Assembly: GCA_041738285.1 (NCBI GenBank)
Contig: JBGSQB010000199.1
Span: 1 to 45,497, forward strand
Source: SZUA-521 sp041738285
GTDB taxonomy: Bacteria > Pseudomonadota > Gammaproteobacteria > Pseudomonadales > Azotimanducaceae
Length of the DNA: 45,497 nt
Reading direction: 5' to 3'
Shown: positions 34,091 to 43,029 of the stretch, in pieces
Layout: every line of letters starts with the position of its first letter
Numbering within the stretch: position 1 is the stretch's first letter
Program-made: the position numbers and the translations under genes
Notes under the pieces: generated by a model
Database searches by the model: none
What the model was told of the DNA's origin: nothing
The model's input: only the letters and a program-made list of their open reading frames with translations

Positions 34091-35923
34091 TCAGTCGGCG
34101 TGTAGCGCTGAGTAGATGTCGTCGGCCAATTTGCGGCTGATTCCGTTGACCTTGCCGATTTCTTCGCGGCTCGCGCCACGAATACCCACTACGCTGCCGA
34201 AGTGACGCAGCAATTCGCGGCGCTTCTTGGGACCGACGCCGGCAATACCATCGAGTTCAGAGACGCGCCGGGCTTTGCCCCGGCGGGCGCGATGGCCCGT
34301 GATTGCGAAGCGATGTGCCTCATCGCGGATGTGCTGCAACAGGTGCATCGCGCCGCCTTGCGCCGGCACGTCTATTTCGCCGCGTCCGGCCAGCAACACG
34401 GTCTCGAGACCGGGCTTGCGACTGGCGCCCTTGGCGATGCCGAGAAGTCCAACCCCTTCGATCTGCAGTTCCCGCAGCACGGCAATTGCGCTGTTCAGCT
34501 GTCCCACTCCGCCATCGATGACGAGCAAATCCGGCAGCTGGCCGTCGCCGGCCTTGAGCCTGGCATATCGACGACTTAGGGCCTCCCGCATCGCCGCGTA
34601 GTCATCACCCCCGGTATCCGCCTTGATATTGAAGCGACGATAGTCCGACTTCAACGGTCCGTTGCCATCGAACACTACGCACGATGCGACGGTCGCTTCG
34701 CCGCTCGAGTGGCTGATGTCGAAACACTCCAGTCGCTGCGGAACGTCGTCGAGTCCGAGCGCATCCTGAAGTTCGATGAATCTGGACATCACGTTCTTGC
34801 GATCAGCCAGAAATGCATCAAGCCCGAGCCTTGCATTTTCATCAACCAGCGCCACCCAGCGCGCCCGTTGGCTGCGAAGCGAATGGCTGACTTCCACAGC
34901 GCGACCGCAGCGCTCCGACAGCGCCTGCGCCAGCACGCTCTCCGCCGGAAGTGGGGTGCCAATCAGCACCGAGCGCGGAATCTCGCGCTCGGCGCCACCG
35001 AAGTAGAACTGTTCGAGAAACGCGTCCAACAAGGTCGATGGATCGACCGCAAGCTCATTGCGCGGAAACCACGTCCGATGACCAAGCAGGCGACCGCCGC
35101 GGACAAACAAGCCCTGCACACAGGAGATACCGGACTTCTGCGCAACGGCAAACGCATCCACGTCACCGGTGCTCGCGTGTACGTACTGCTGTTCCTGGAT
35201 TTTGCGCAAGTGACCGATTTGATCTCGTATGGTTGCCGCGCGTTCGAACTTCAGTGCGCCCGCCGCCGCCTCCATCGCCTGTTTGAACTCTTCGAGAATC
35301 TGCTGGTTGCGCCCCTCCAGAAACATCACCGCATGGCGGACGTCCTCGGCATAGGCATCCGGATCGATCATGCCGACACACGGCGCCGAGCAACGATTGA
35401 TCTGGTGCTGCAGGCAGGGACGTGAACGGTTCTTGAAGAACGAATCCTCGCACTGCCGGATCCGAAACAGCTTCTGCAGAATGTTGAGGCTGTCCCGTAC
35501 CGCATTTGCACTGGGGAATGGGCCGAAATATCGGCCCGTGTTCTTTTTGGCGCCACGGTGAAACGCAAGGCGCGGGAAATCGCCGTGATCGGTCAGATAG
35601 ATGTAGGGGTAGGATTTGTCGTCCCGCAGCACAATGTTGTACGGCGGACGCTCCTCCTTGATGAGGCTCTGCTCGAGCAGCAGCGCCTCGGTCTCGCTCG
35701 CGGTGACAGTGACTTCAATGTCCGCGATCCGATTGACCAGGGCCATCGTCTTGGCGGAAAGGCCAGATGCTCGGAAGTAACTGGTGACGCGACTGCGCAG
35801 ATTGCGCGCCTTGCCCACGTACAGCACTACGCCATCCGCACCGAGCATGCGATAGACGCCCGGCCTCGGCGTCAGACGCGCAAGGAAACCCTCGGAATCG
35901 AACTCGGTACTGGGTGCGTGCAC
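34091..35923 (-). CDS. uvrC: Excinuclease ABC subunit C
   Basis: 610 residues, standard length. The N-terminal GIY-YIG nuclease is GVYRMLGADGVVLYVGKARNLRSRVTSYF (about 18-47). A UVR segment lies near 205-240, the RNase H-like endonuclease domain contains LECFDISHSSGEATVASCVVF and DLLVIDGGVGQL, and the C-terminal helix-hairpin-helix pair is SELDGIAGVGPKKRRELLRHFGSVVGIRGAS. It makes both incisions in nucleotide excision repair with UvrAB. It lies 40 bases downstream of uvrY. Confidence 0.97.
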   Translation of the reverse strand: MHAPSTEFDSEGFLARLTPRPGVYRMLGADGVVLYVGKARNLRSRVTSYFRASGLSAKTMALVNRIADIEVTVTASETEALLLEQSLIKEERPPYNIVLRDDKSYPYIYLTDHGDFPRLAFHRGAKKNTGRYFGPFPSANAVRDSLNILQKLFRIRQCEDSFFKNRSRPCLQHQINRCSAPCVGMIDPDAYAEDVRHAVMFLEGRNQQILEEFKQAMEAAAGALKFERAATIRDQIGHLRKIQEQQYVHASTGDVDAFAVAQKSGISCVQGLFVRGGRLLGHRTWFPRNELAVDPSTLLDAFLEQFYFGGAEREIPRSVLIGTPLPAESVLAQALSERCGRAVEVSHSLRSQRARWVALVDENARLGLDAFLADRKNVMSRFIELQDALGLDDVPQRLECFDISHSSGEATVASCVVFDGNGPLKSDYRRFNIKADTGGDDYAAMREALSRRYARLKAGDGQLPDLLVIDGGVGQLNSAIAVLRELQIEGVGLLGIAKGASRKPGLETVLLAGRGEIDVPAQGGAMHLLQHIRDEAHRFAITGHRARRGKARRVSELDGIAGVGPKKRRELLRHFGSVVGIRGASREEIGKVNGISRKLADDIYSALHAD

Positions 35924-35963
35924 CTGCGCATCTTATCAGCAGGTCATGCTTCTGGCGGTACCT

Positions 35964-36617
<654 letters not shown>

Positions 36618-36780
36618 CGATCCCCCTCGAGGATTCGTTGGTCAATTCGACCGGGGGACGAAACGTTAGGCGAGCTACGCGAGCGCGGCAAGACCGGAAC
36701 GCCGTTGGCTCGCGATCTTCCAGGAAACCTCCAGGCTCTGATGGTGCACTGCCATCACCGACATGGCGTCGGACTGACAA

Positions 36781-37968
36781 TCAGCCGCCGGTAAATGCCT
36801 GCAAGCCTGTCTGCGCACGACCGAGGATGAGCGCATGAATGTCGTGCGTACCCTCGTAGGTATTCACGGTCTCCAGGTTCATGACATGACGGATGACGTG
36901 GAATTCATCGGAAATGCCATTGCCGCCATGCATGTCGCGTGCAGTGCGCGCCACGTCCAGTGCTTTGCCGCAGTTGTTGCGCTTCATCAGCGAAATTACT
37001 TCGACTGGAAGTCGATCGGCATCGAGCATGCGCCCCATGCGCAGCGCACCGGAAAGTCCGAGCGCAATTTCGGTCTGCATGTCGGCCAGCTTCTTCTGGA
37101 TCAGCTGATTCGCCGCCAAGGGTCGACCGAACTGCTTGCGCTCGAGGGTGTAACGGCGCGCCGCGTGCCAACAGAACTCGGCTGCACCCATCGCGCCCCA
37201 GGCGATGCCATAGCGGGCGCGATTCAGGCATCCAAAGGGACCTGCGAGTCCCTTTACGTTCGGCAACAGGTTACCTTCCGGCACCACCGCATCGTCGAGC
37301 ACAATCTCACCGGTGATCGATGCGCGCAGACTCATCTTTCCGTCGATCTTGGGCGTCGAAAATCCTCGGGTGCCGCGCTCGACGATGAAGCCACGGATAT
37401 CGCCTTCGAGCTTGGCCCAGACCACGGCCACGTCGGCGATGGGTGAGTTGGTGATCCACATCTTGGCGCCATTCAAGCGGAATCCATCGCTCACTCGCTC
37501 CGCACGCGTGATCATGCTGCCGGGGTCCGAGCCGTGATCGGGTTCGGTCAGCCCGAAACAGCCGACCCACTCGCCCGTTGCAAGTTTAGGCAAGTACTTC
37601 TCGCGTTGCGCTTCGTTGCCATAGGCGTGAATCGGGTGCATCACAAGCGATGACTGCACGCTCATAGCAGAACGGTAGCCGGAGTCGACCCGTTCAACTT
37701 CGCGTGCCATCAGTCCGTAGGAGACGTAGTTGACGCCCGCGCAGCCATACTTGGCCGGCAACGTCGGGCCCAGCATCCCCAGCGCGCCCATCTCGTTCAT
37801 GATCTCACGATCGAAGCGCTCTTCGCGGTTCGCCGTGAGCACGCGCGTAAACAGCCGTTCCTGGGAGTAGTCGCGCGCCGTGTCGCGGACCATGCGTTCA
37901 TCATCGGTGAGTTCGTCGTCCAGTTGAAAAGGGTCTTCCCAGACGAAATTGGCACGCCCTTGCGACAC
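36781..37968 (-). CDS. gcdH: Glutaryl-CoA dehydrogenase (acyl-CoA dehydrogenase family)
   Basis: 395 residues from GTG 37968, preceded by AGGAG (VSQGRANFVWEDPFQLDDELTDDERMVRDTARDYSQ). The long upstream open frame is discarded. CFGLTEPDHGSDPGSMITRAER contacts FAD and substrate. ETVNTYEGTHDIHALILGRAQTG carries the catalytic glutamate in the GCDH-specific TYEGTHDIH form. It oxidatively decarboxylates glutaryl-CoA to crotonyl-CoA in lysine/tryptophan and aromatic catabolism. Divergent from a second dehydrogenase 117 bases away. Confidence 0.92.
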   Translation of the reverse strand: MSQGRANFVWEDPFQLDDELTDDERMVRDTARDYSQERLFTRVLTANREERFDREIMNEMGALGMLGPTLPAKYGCAGVNYVSYGLMAREVERVDSGYRSAMSVQSSLVMHPIHAYGNEAQREKYLPKLATGEWVGCFGLTEPDHGSDPGSMITRAERVSDGFRLNGAKMWITNSPIADVAVVWAKLEGDIRGFIVERGTRGFSTPKIDGKMSLRASITGEIVLDDAVVPEGNLLPNVKGLAGPFGCLNRARYGIAWGAMGAAEFCWHAARRYTLERKQFGRPLAANQLIQKKLADMQTEIALGLSGALRMGRMLDADRLPVEVISLMKRNNCGKALDVARTARDMHGGNGISDEFHVIRHVMNLETVNTYEGTHDIHALILGRAQTGLQAFTGG

Positions 37969-38084
37969 GAGTACTCCTGGCCGAGGTGAAGACACGCGAA
38001 GGCTAATGGACCGGGACACCGCCCGCAACGTGGCGGCGCAGCGCCTGACTTCGTAGACTGCCCGAGACCCCCTTGGAGACCGCC

Positions 38085-39245
38085 ATGGCCCTTGATGCAG
38101 CCACACTGTCGCAGTTGCTCGATACGATACGTCGTTTCGTGCGTGAACAGCTCGTTCCGATGGAGTCTCAGGTCGCGCGCGAAGACCGCATTCCCGAATC
38201 CGTGATTGCGCAGATGCGTTCACTCGGCCTGTTCGGACTCACCGTACCCGAGACTTACGGGGGCCTCGGACTCACCACCCTCGAAGAGTGCCTCGCCGTG
38301 GTCGAGCTCGGATGGACCTCGCCGGCGTTCCGATCGGTGATCGGCACCAACAACGGCATCGGCTCCCAGGGCCTCGTCATGGACGGCACCGACGCGCAGA
38401 AGAACCACTACCTGCCGAAGCTCGCGAGCGGCGAGATCATCGGCAGCTTTGCGCTGACGGAGCCCGAAGCAGGTTCCGATGCGGGATCGCTGATCACTAC
38501 GGCGCGGCCGCACAACGGCGGCTTCCGCATCAACGGTACCAAGCGCTTCATCACCAATGCACCGCAGGCGCACCTGTTCACGGTGTTTGCCCGTACCGAT
38601 CCGAACACCAAAGGCTCGGCCGGCGTGTCGGCCTTTCTCGTCGATGCGGGTAGCGACGGGATCGTGCTCGGCAAGCCGAACAAGAAGATGGGCCAGCACG
38701 GCGCCCATGTCAGTGATGTGATCTTCGAGGACTGTTGGGTACCGGAGAGCGCGCTGCTTGGTGGACCCAAGATGTTGAACAAGGGCTTCACCACGGCAAT
38801 GAAGACCCTCGATCGCGGCCGGTTGCACATCAGCGCCTTGGCCGTTGGGTGCGCCGAACGGCTCATTCACGACAGCCTTGCCTACGCAATGGAGCGCAAA
38901 CAGTTCGATCAGCCCATCGCCCAGTTTCAACTGGTACAGGCCATGCTTGCCGACAGCCGAACCGAGGCGTACGCGGCGCGCTGCATGGTGCTCGATGCGG
39001 CGCAGCGCAGGGACGCGGGTGAGTCGGTGACGACGTTGGCTTCCTGCAGCAAGCTATTTGCGACCGAAATGGTGGGACGGGTTGCCGATCGCGCAGTGCA
39101 GATATTCGGCGGCGCCGGCTACATCGAAGACTACGGGATCGAGCGTTTCTATCGCGACGTCCGTCTGTTTCGAATCTACGAGGGCACGAGCCAGATTCAG
39201 CAGACGCTGATTGCGCGCAACATGATCCGCGACGCATCCACCTGA
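38085..39245 (+). CDS. Acyl-CoA dehydrogenase
   Basis: 386 residues. ATG 38085 has GGAG 10 bases upstream; an in-frame TTG at 38073 precedes it. FALTEPEAGSDAGSLITTA, RFITNAPQAHLFTVFART and the catalytic glutamate in RLFRIYEGTSQIQQTLIARNMI are classic. It starts beta-oxidation by removing two hydrogens from an acyl-CoA and passes electrons to ETF. Chain length is not predictable; short or branched acyl groups are likely from overall similarity. Convergent with the histidine kinase gene, 4 bases between stops. Confidence 0.92.
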   Translation: MALDAATLSQLLDTIRRFVREQLVPMESQVAREDRIPESVIAQMRSLGLFGLTVPETYGGLGLTTLEECLAVVELGWTSPAFRSVIGTNNGIGSQGLVMDGTDAQKNHYLPKLASGEIIGSFALTEPEAGSDAGSLITTARPHNGGFRINGTKRFITNAPQAHLFTVFARTDPNTKGSAGVSAFLVDAGSDGIVLGKPNKKMGQHGAHVSDVIFEDCWVPESALLGGPKMLNKGFTTAMKTLDRGRLHISALAVGCAERLIHDSLAYAMERKQFDQPIAQFQLVQAMLADSRTEAYAARCMVLDAAQRRDAGESVTTLASCSKLFATEMVGRVADRAVQIFGGAGYIEDYGIERFYRDVRLFRIYEGTSQIQQTLIARNMIRDAST

Positions 39246-39249
39246 CGCT

Positions 39250-41085
39250 TCAAGCCATGTCGGGTAGGAAGATCGCGAATGCCGTGCCCTTGCCTGGTGC
39301 GGTTCGCACGTCGATGGCGCCACCGAGTTCGGTGACGAGACGCGCGCTGATGTGCAGTCCCAGCCCGGAATGCCCGGCGCCCTTGGTGCTCACCTTCGGT
39401 TCATAGATCTGGCGCAATACCGCAGCCGGCAACCCGGGCCCATCGTCTCGCACCACCAGTTCGACACCTGCGCGACCCGCGCGATACACGCCACGATGCG
39501 TTTCGATGACGAGCGATCCGCCCTCGCCCAGCGCTTCGACCGCGTTGCGCGCGAGGTTCGTCAACACCTGGGTAATTCGGTCCGAATTCGACGTTACGAG
39601 CAGCGCTCCTTCTTCGAGCTGACCCGATACATCCACTGAGGCTCTGCTCGCACTTGCGCCAATCAACTCGAGCACGCCGCTCACGACCTTGTTGAGATCC
39701 AGCTGCGAGAACTTTGGCTCGCTTGGCGTCACGAGCGTTTCTGGACTCGGGAACTCGGTGACCTTTCGAAGGATCGATGCAGCCCGTCGCACTTCGGCTG
39801 ACACCAGCCGCAGCGGCTCGTGCGTTTCGGGATGATCCTTCAGTCGCAATTCGAGGATGTGCAGGTAGTTGTGCACGATCGACAAGGGATTGTTGGCCTC
39901 ATGCACAATCTCACGCAGACGCTTCTCGTGTTGCAGGCGATACGCTTGTAGCCCTTCACGCAGGGATGCTGCGCCCCTGCGCAGCACACCCATCCAATGA
40001 CCGAGTTCCGCAGCGAATCCGGCCATCAGCGTCGCCGACTGGCTCGCGTCTTCGTCGGTCATGCGAAACACGATTGCGCCGAGCACTTCGTCACGGTCGC
40101 GCAGCACGGTGACCATCGCGCCGTCGGCATGCAAGCGCCGCAAGATCTGCCGATCGACAATGCTCGCTTCGACACCGTCTTCGATCACGGCATCGACGCC
40201 ATCGCGCACAGCAATTGCAACTTTGCTGGGGGATGTGGTGAGTGCGAGCTTCAGATCTGCGAGATCATCGTCGCCGGTTCCCTCGACCAGCGTGCGCGCG
40301 GCATTGACCAGGAATATTCGTGGCTCGTGCGCAAACAATGCGCGCGAGATCTGCCGACCCAGGCGTTCGAGGCCCGCGGTTTCGTGTTCGCGCCCCATGA
40401 CCATCGAAAACGCGGCGAGCTGCGCTTGAATCCACAGCGACTCGAACCATGCATCTGCCGCATCGAAGCTCACGCCTGCGGCCTCGATCAACTCCGCCGC
40501 GCGGCGCTCGGCACGTTGCATGCGCTGATCGAATTGTGCCGAGTCGAGAGCGAACAGTTCCTGTGCGATGGCCGCCGCCTGGGCGCGGCCGTGGTGTTCG
40601 AGTGACTCAGATACCGCGAACGCGCGTAGCACCGGATGCGCATCGATCATGAGCGCCGGGTCGACGCCGCGGAACTCCGACAGTTCCGCCATCAATGGGT
40701 CGCGTGCCAGGTGTACGCCCGAACCTGCGAGGAGCACGCGCAGGCGAGTGGCTTCCGATTCGCCAAACCCCAATTCGGCCGTCAGCAGCTCTGCCAGGCA
40801 TGACGCCACGAGGACGGCGCGCCATTGGTCGAGTCCAAGCCGGGCCGCGTTGCCGATCGGCACCACGGACCAGATCTGAGCGCGGGCAAGCCCGGGACGC
40901 TGATCATCGGGAATCGAATCGAGTGCAGCCCGGATGGATACCGGTGAAATCGTGCAATCGAGTGCCGTGATCCAACGTTGCAGCAGGTCGGCATCGATGG
41001 CGAGCAGGCGATACAGCGCATCGGCATCCACCGCAGGTGCGGATGCCAATTCGAGGTAGCGACTCAATACAGCGTCAGGCGTCAA
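39250..41085 (-). CDS. Soluble sensor histidine kinase with an N-terminal HDOD-like domain
   Basis: 611 residues. The TTG start at 41085 follows TAGGAGA. Residues about 1-200 resemble an HDOD/HDc output domain (LLQRWITALDC, SIPDDQRPGLARAQIWSVVPIGNAARLGLDQW). About 210-370 looks GAF-like (VIEDGVEASIVDRQILRRLHADGAMVTVLRDRDEVLGAIVFRM). Then come the H-box REIVHEANNPLSIVHNYLHIL, the N-box LTNLARNAVEALGEGG, and the G-boxes VVRDDGPGLP and GHSGLGLHISARLVTELGG. No membrane segment: it senses a cytoplasmic signal. No response regulator is adjacent. Confidence 0.87.
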   Translation of the reverse strand: MTPDAVLSRYLELASAPAVDADALYRLLAIDADLLQRWITALDCTISPVSIRAALDSIPDDQRPGLARAQIWSVVPIGNAARLGLDQWRAVLVASCLAELLTAELGFGESEATRLRVLLAGSGVHLARDPLMAELSEFRGVDPALMIDAHPVLRAFAVSESLEHHGRAQAAAIAQELFALDSAQFDQRMQRAERRAAELIEAAGVSFDAADAWFESLWIQAQLAAFSMVMGREHETAGLERLGRQISRALFAHEPRIFLVNAARTLVEGTGDDDLADLKLALTTSPSKVAIAVRDGVDAVIEDGVEASIVDRQILRRLHADGAMVTVLRDRDEVLGAIVFRMTDEDASQSATLMAGFAAELGHWMGVLRRGAASLREGLQAYRLQHEKRLREIVHEANNPLSIVHNYLHILELRLKDHPETHEPLRLVSAEVRRAASILRKVTEFPSPETLVTPSEPKFSQLDLNKVVSGVLELIGASASRASVDVSGQLEEGALLVTSNSDRITQVLTNLARNAVEALGEGGSLVIETHRGVYRAGRAGVELVVRDDGPGLPAAVLRQIYEPKVSTKGAGHSGLGLHISARLVTELGGAIDVRTAPGKGTAFAIFLPDMA

Positions 41086-41257
41086 GCCGTGCGTCTCCTA
41101 TGGACCGTCAGTGCGCAGCGCCCCCACAGCGTTGCTCACAGCGGTACTGCCGGAAGTCGGTTTCCTGTATCGCGACTCCCTGCGCACGGTTGATGCCGTT
41201 ATCGAGCCAGTCACTCGGCTCGCGGAACTGTCTTCCGGAAGACCCGCAGTGTACCTC

Positions 41258-41283
41258 AGCCCGGGCACCTGTCGTGCCGGGCT
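41258..41283 (+). terminator. GC-rich hairpin with short T-run in the pyrF/kinase gap
   Basis: AGCCCG and GCAC pair with GTGC and CGGGCT around CTGTC, with one bulged G, followed by TTTG. The 262-base gap between the kinase start and the pyrF stop contains no gene. As both genes are on the minus strand and the T-run is on the plus strand, its role is unclear. Confidence 0.3.
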
Positions 41284-41347
41284 TTGTAATGGCCACAGAG
41301 CGCACGTCGAGACCAAATACAACGTTTATCAGCGGCTTATGGCGTCT

Positions 41348-42193
41348 TTATGCGGTCTGAGTGACGTGAAGGCCGCGCGCGGCATTGATGGCATCACGAT
41401 GCGCGACCGCCACCGCCGTGGCGGCATCTTCAAAGTCCGTGCCGGCGGATGCATACATCATGGCCCGTGAAACGTTGACCACCAGACCGACACCGGCATC
41501 ATCGAGGCCTGCGCGCACGGCCGCTTCAACGTCACCGCCTTGGCTGCCGATCCCCGGCACCAGAAACGGCACCGTCGGCGCGGCGGCACGGATTCGGCCC
41601 AGCTCTTCGGGATAGGTTGCGCCGGTCACCAGCATGATGTTGCCAGCACGATTCCACTCGACGGCCGCCCGAGCGATGCGTAGATACAGCGGGTCCGCAT
41701 CGTCAGCCGCACCCTGTATCCAGCTTGCGCCCGGATTGCTGGTCCGGCACAGCACCAACACGCCGCGATCGTCCCAGGCGAGGAACGGTTCGACGCTGTC
41801 GGGCCCCAGAAACGGGTTGACGGTCACGGCATCGGCGCCATAGCGGACAAAAGCCTCCTGCGCATATCGCTCGGCGGTACTGCCAATATCGCCACGTTTC
41901 GCATCCAGGATCACCGGCACCAGCGGATGCCGATGGTGGATGTAGCTGATCAGGTCCGCCAGTTGCGCTTCGGCGCCCATGGCCGCGAAATGCGCAACTT
42001 GGGGCTTGAACGCGCAGACGACGCCGGCGACGGCATCCACGAGCCGAACGCAGAACTCGAAACAGCCACGCGGATCAGGTTTGATGCCTGCGGGAAATCG
42101 GTCAGGCAGCGGGTCGAGTCCGGCGCACAACAGCGAGTTGCGCCCGTGCCAGGCATTTACCAACTGCTGCGCAAAGGGTGGGCGAGGATTCAC
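41348..42193 (-). CDS. pyrF: Orotidine 5'-phosphate decarboxylase, type 2
   Basis: 281 residues from GTG 42193 (MNPRPPFAQQLVNAWHGRNSLLCAGLDPLPDRFP). The catalytic signature is VILDAKRGDIGSTAERYA (D-x-K-R-x-D; about 94-111). The C-terminal part contains FLVPGIGSQGGDVEAAVRAG, which binds the phosphate. It makes UMP from OMP, the last step of de novo pyrimidine synthesis. The length and the DAKRGDIGST form place it in the longer bacterial subfamily rather than the E. coli-size type. Confidence 0.94.
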   Translation of the reverse strand: MNPRPPFAQQLVNAWHGRNSLLCAGLDPLPDRFPAGIKPDPRGCFEFCVRLVDAVAGVVCAFKPQVAHFAAMGAEAQLADLISYIHHRHPLVPVILDAKRGDIGSTAERYAQEAFVRYGADAVTVNPFLGPDSVEPFLAWDDRGVLVLCRTSNPGASWIQGAADDADPLYLRIARAAVEWNRAGNIMLVTGATYPEELGRIRAAAPTVPFLVPGIGSQGGDVEAAVRAGLDDAGVGLVVNVSRAMMYASAGTDFEDAATAVAVAHRDAINAARGLHVTQTA

Positions 42194-42424
42194 AATGCAC
42201 GGGTATGATGCGATTCAAGGGAGTATATCGGCGAGAGTGAAAATAATCGTCACTTCTCTACCCGATCGACACGGACCGCGTTCGGATTGACCCTACGGGT
42301 GAGTATTAGAAATGCGGTGTAACCATCTGAATATGATCACTTTAATTAATGACATCTGCGCCTGGCACGATTCTGGCTGTGTTCTTCTCGTCCACACGAC
42401 GCCGATAGCAAAGCGCCCACGAAC

Positions 42425-42886
42425 ATGACGAGAGCAGACAACGTGATCGAACTGAACAGTGTGCGGGAACGTATGCGCAGCCGCGCAACCGGCCCGGCGA
42501 ATGCCGGCAACAGGCCCTCGCGTTCGCGGGATGACAAGCGCATGCACGGCCGCCTCGACAGCGATGATCGGCTGTTCGTCCAGGTGGTGCTCGCGGCGAT
42601 GGATCCCGACCTGGTCGGTACCACGGTCTCCTGCACGGCGATGAACCTGTCCGTGGGCGGGATCCAGTTCCGCACCGCGGCCAGCTTGCCGCAGGGCACG
42701 CTCCTCGACCTCTGGGTCGATGTGCGCAGCCGCCCCGGCAAGTTCTTTCTCGCCGGGGAAGTGCGCTGGTCCCGCCCGGGTACCGACGACTCAGGTGAGT
42801 GGGTGGTCGGTGTGCAGCTCAAATCGGGCGCCGCCACCGACATTCTCGACTGGCGCGAGTTCCACGCCCAGGCGAGCGCACGCTAA
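42425..42886 (+). CDS. PilZ-domain protein
   Basis: 153 residues. After a basic N terminus (VRERMRSRATGP...RPSRSRDDKRMHGRLDSDDRLFVQVVL) the PilZ beta-barrel follows, with the motif CTAMNLSVGGIQFRT (D/N-x-S-x-x-G) and LDLWVDVRSRPGKFFLAGEVRW. The RxxxR element needed for cyclic di-GMP binding is probably in the preceding basic stretch (KRMHGR). It likely serves as a cyclic di-GMP receptor. It lies 143 bases before the DUF1631 gene, with a terminator-like hairpin between. Confidence 0.85.
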   Translation: MTRADNVIELNSVRERMRSRATGPANAGNRPSRSRDDKRMHGRLDSDDRLFVQVVLAAMDPDLVGTTVSCTAMNLSVGGIQFRTAASLPQGTLLDLWVDVRSRPGKFFLAGEVRWSRPGTDDSGEWVVGVQLKSGAATDILDWREFHAQASAR

Positions 42887-42894
42887 ACGTCCGA

Positions 42895-42913
42895 CGGCCG
42901 CCCTCGGCGGCCG
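42895..42913 (+). terminator. Strong hairpin after the PilZ gene
   Basis: CGGCCGCC (42895-42902) pairs perfectly with GGCGGCCG (42906-42913) around CTC, 9 bases after the PilZ stop. There is no T-run but the stem is very stable. It probably separates PilZ and DUF1631 transcription. Confidence 0.5.
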
Positions 42914-43029
42914 CCGCCTGAGCCTCCCCATTTGTGTGAGCCCGATCACGGCCGACCCGTAACGGCCGTCGCGTCCCCACGATCGTGATGATGTTGTAAT
43001 CCCGCGCATAGATGTGGGAGACACAGGTA

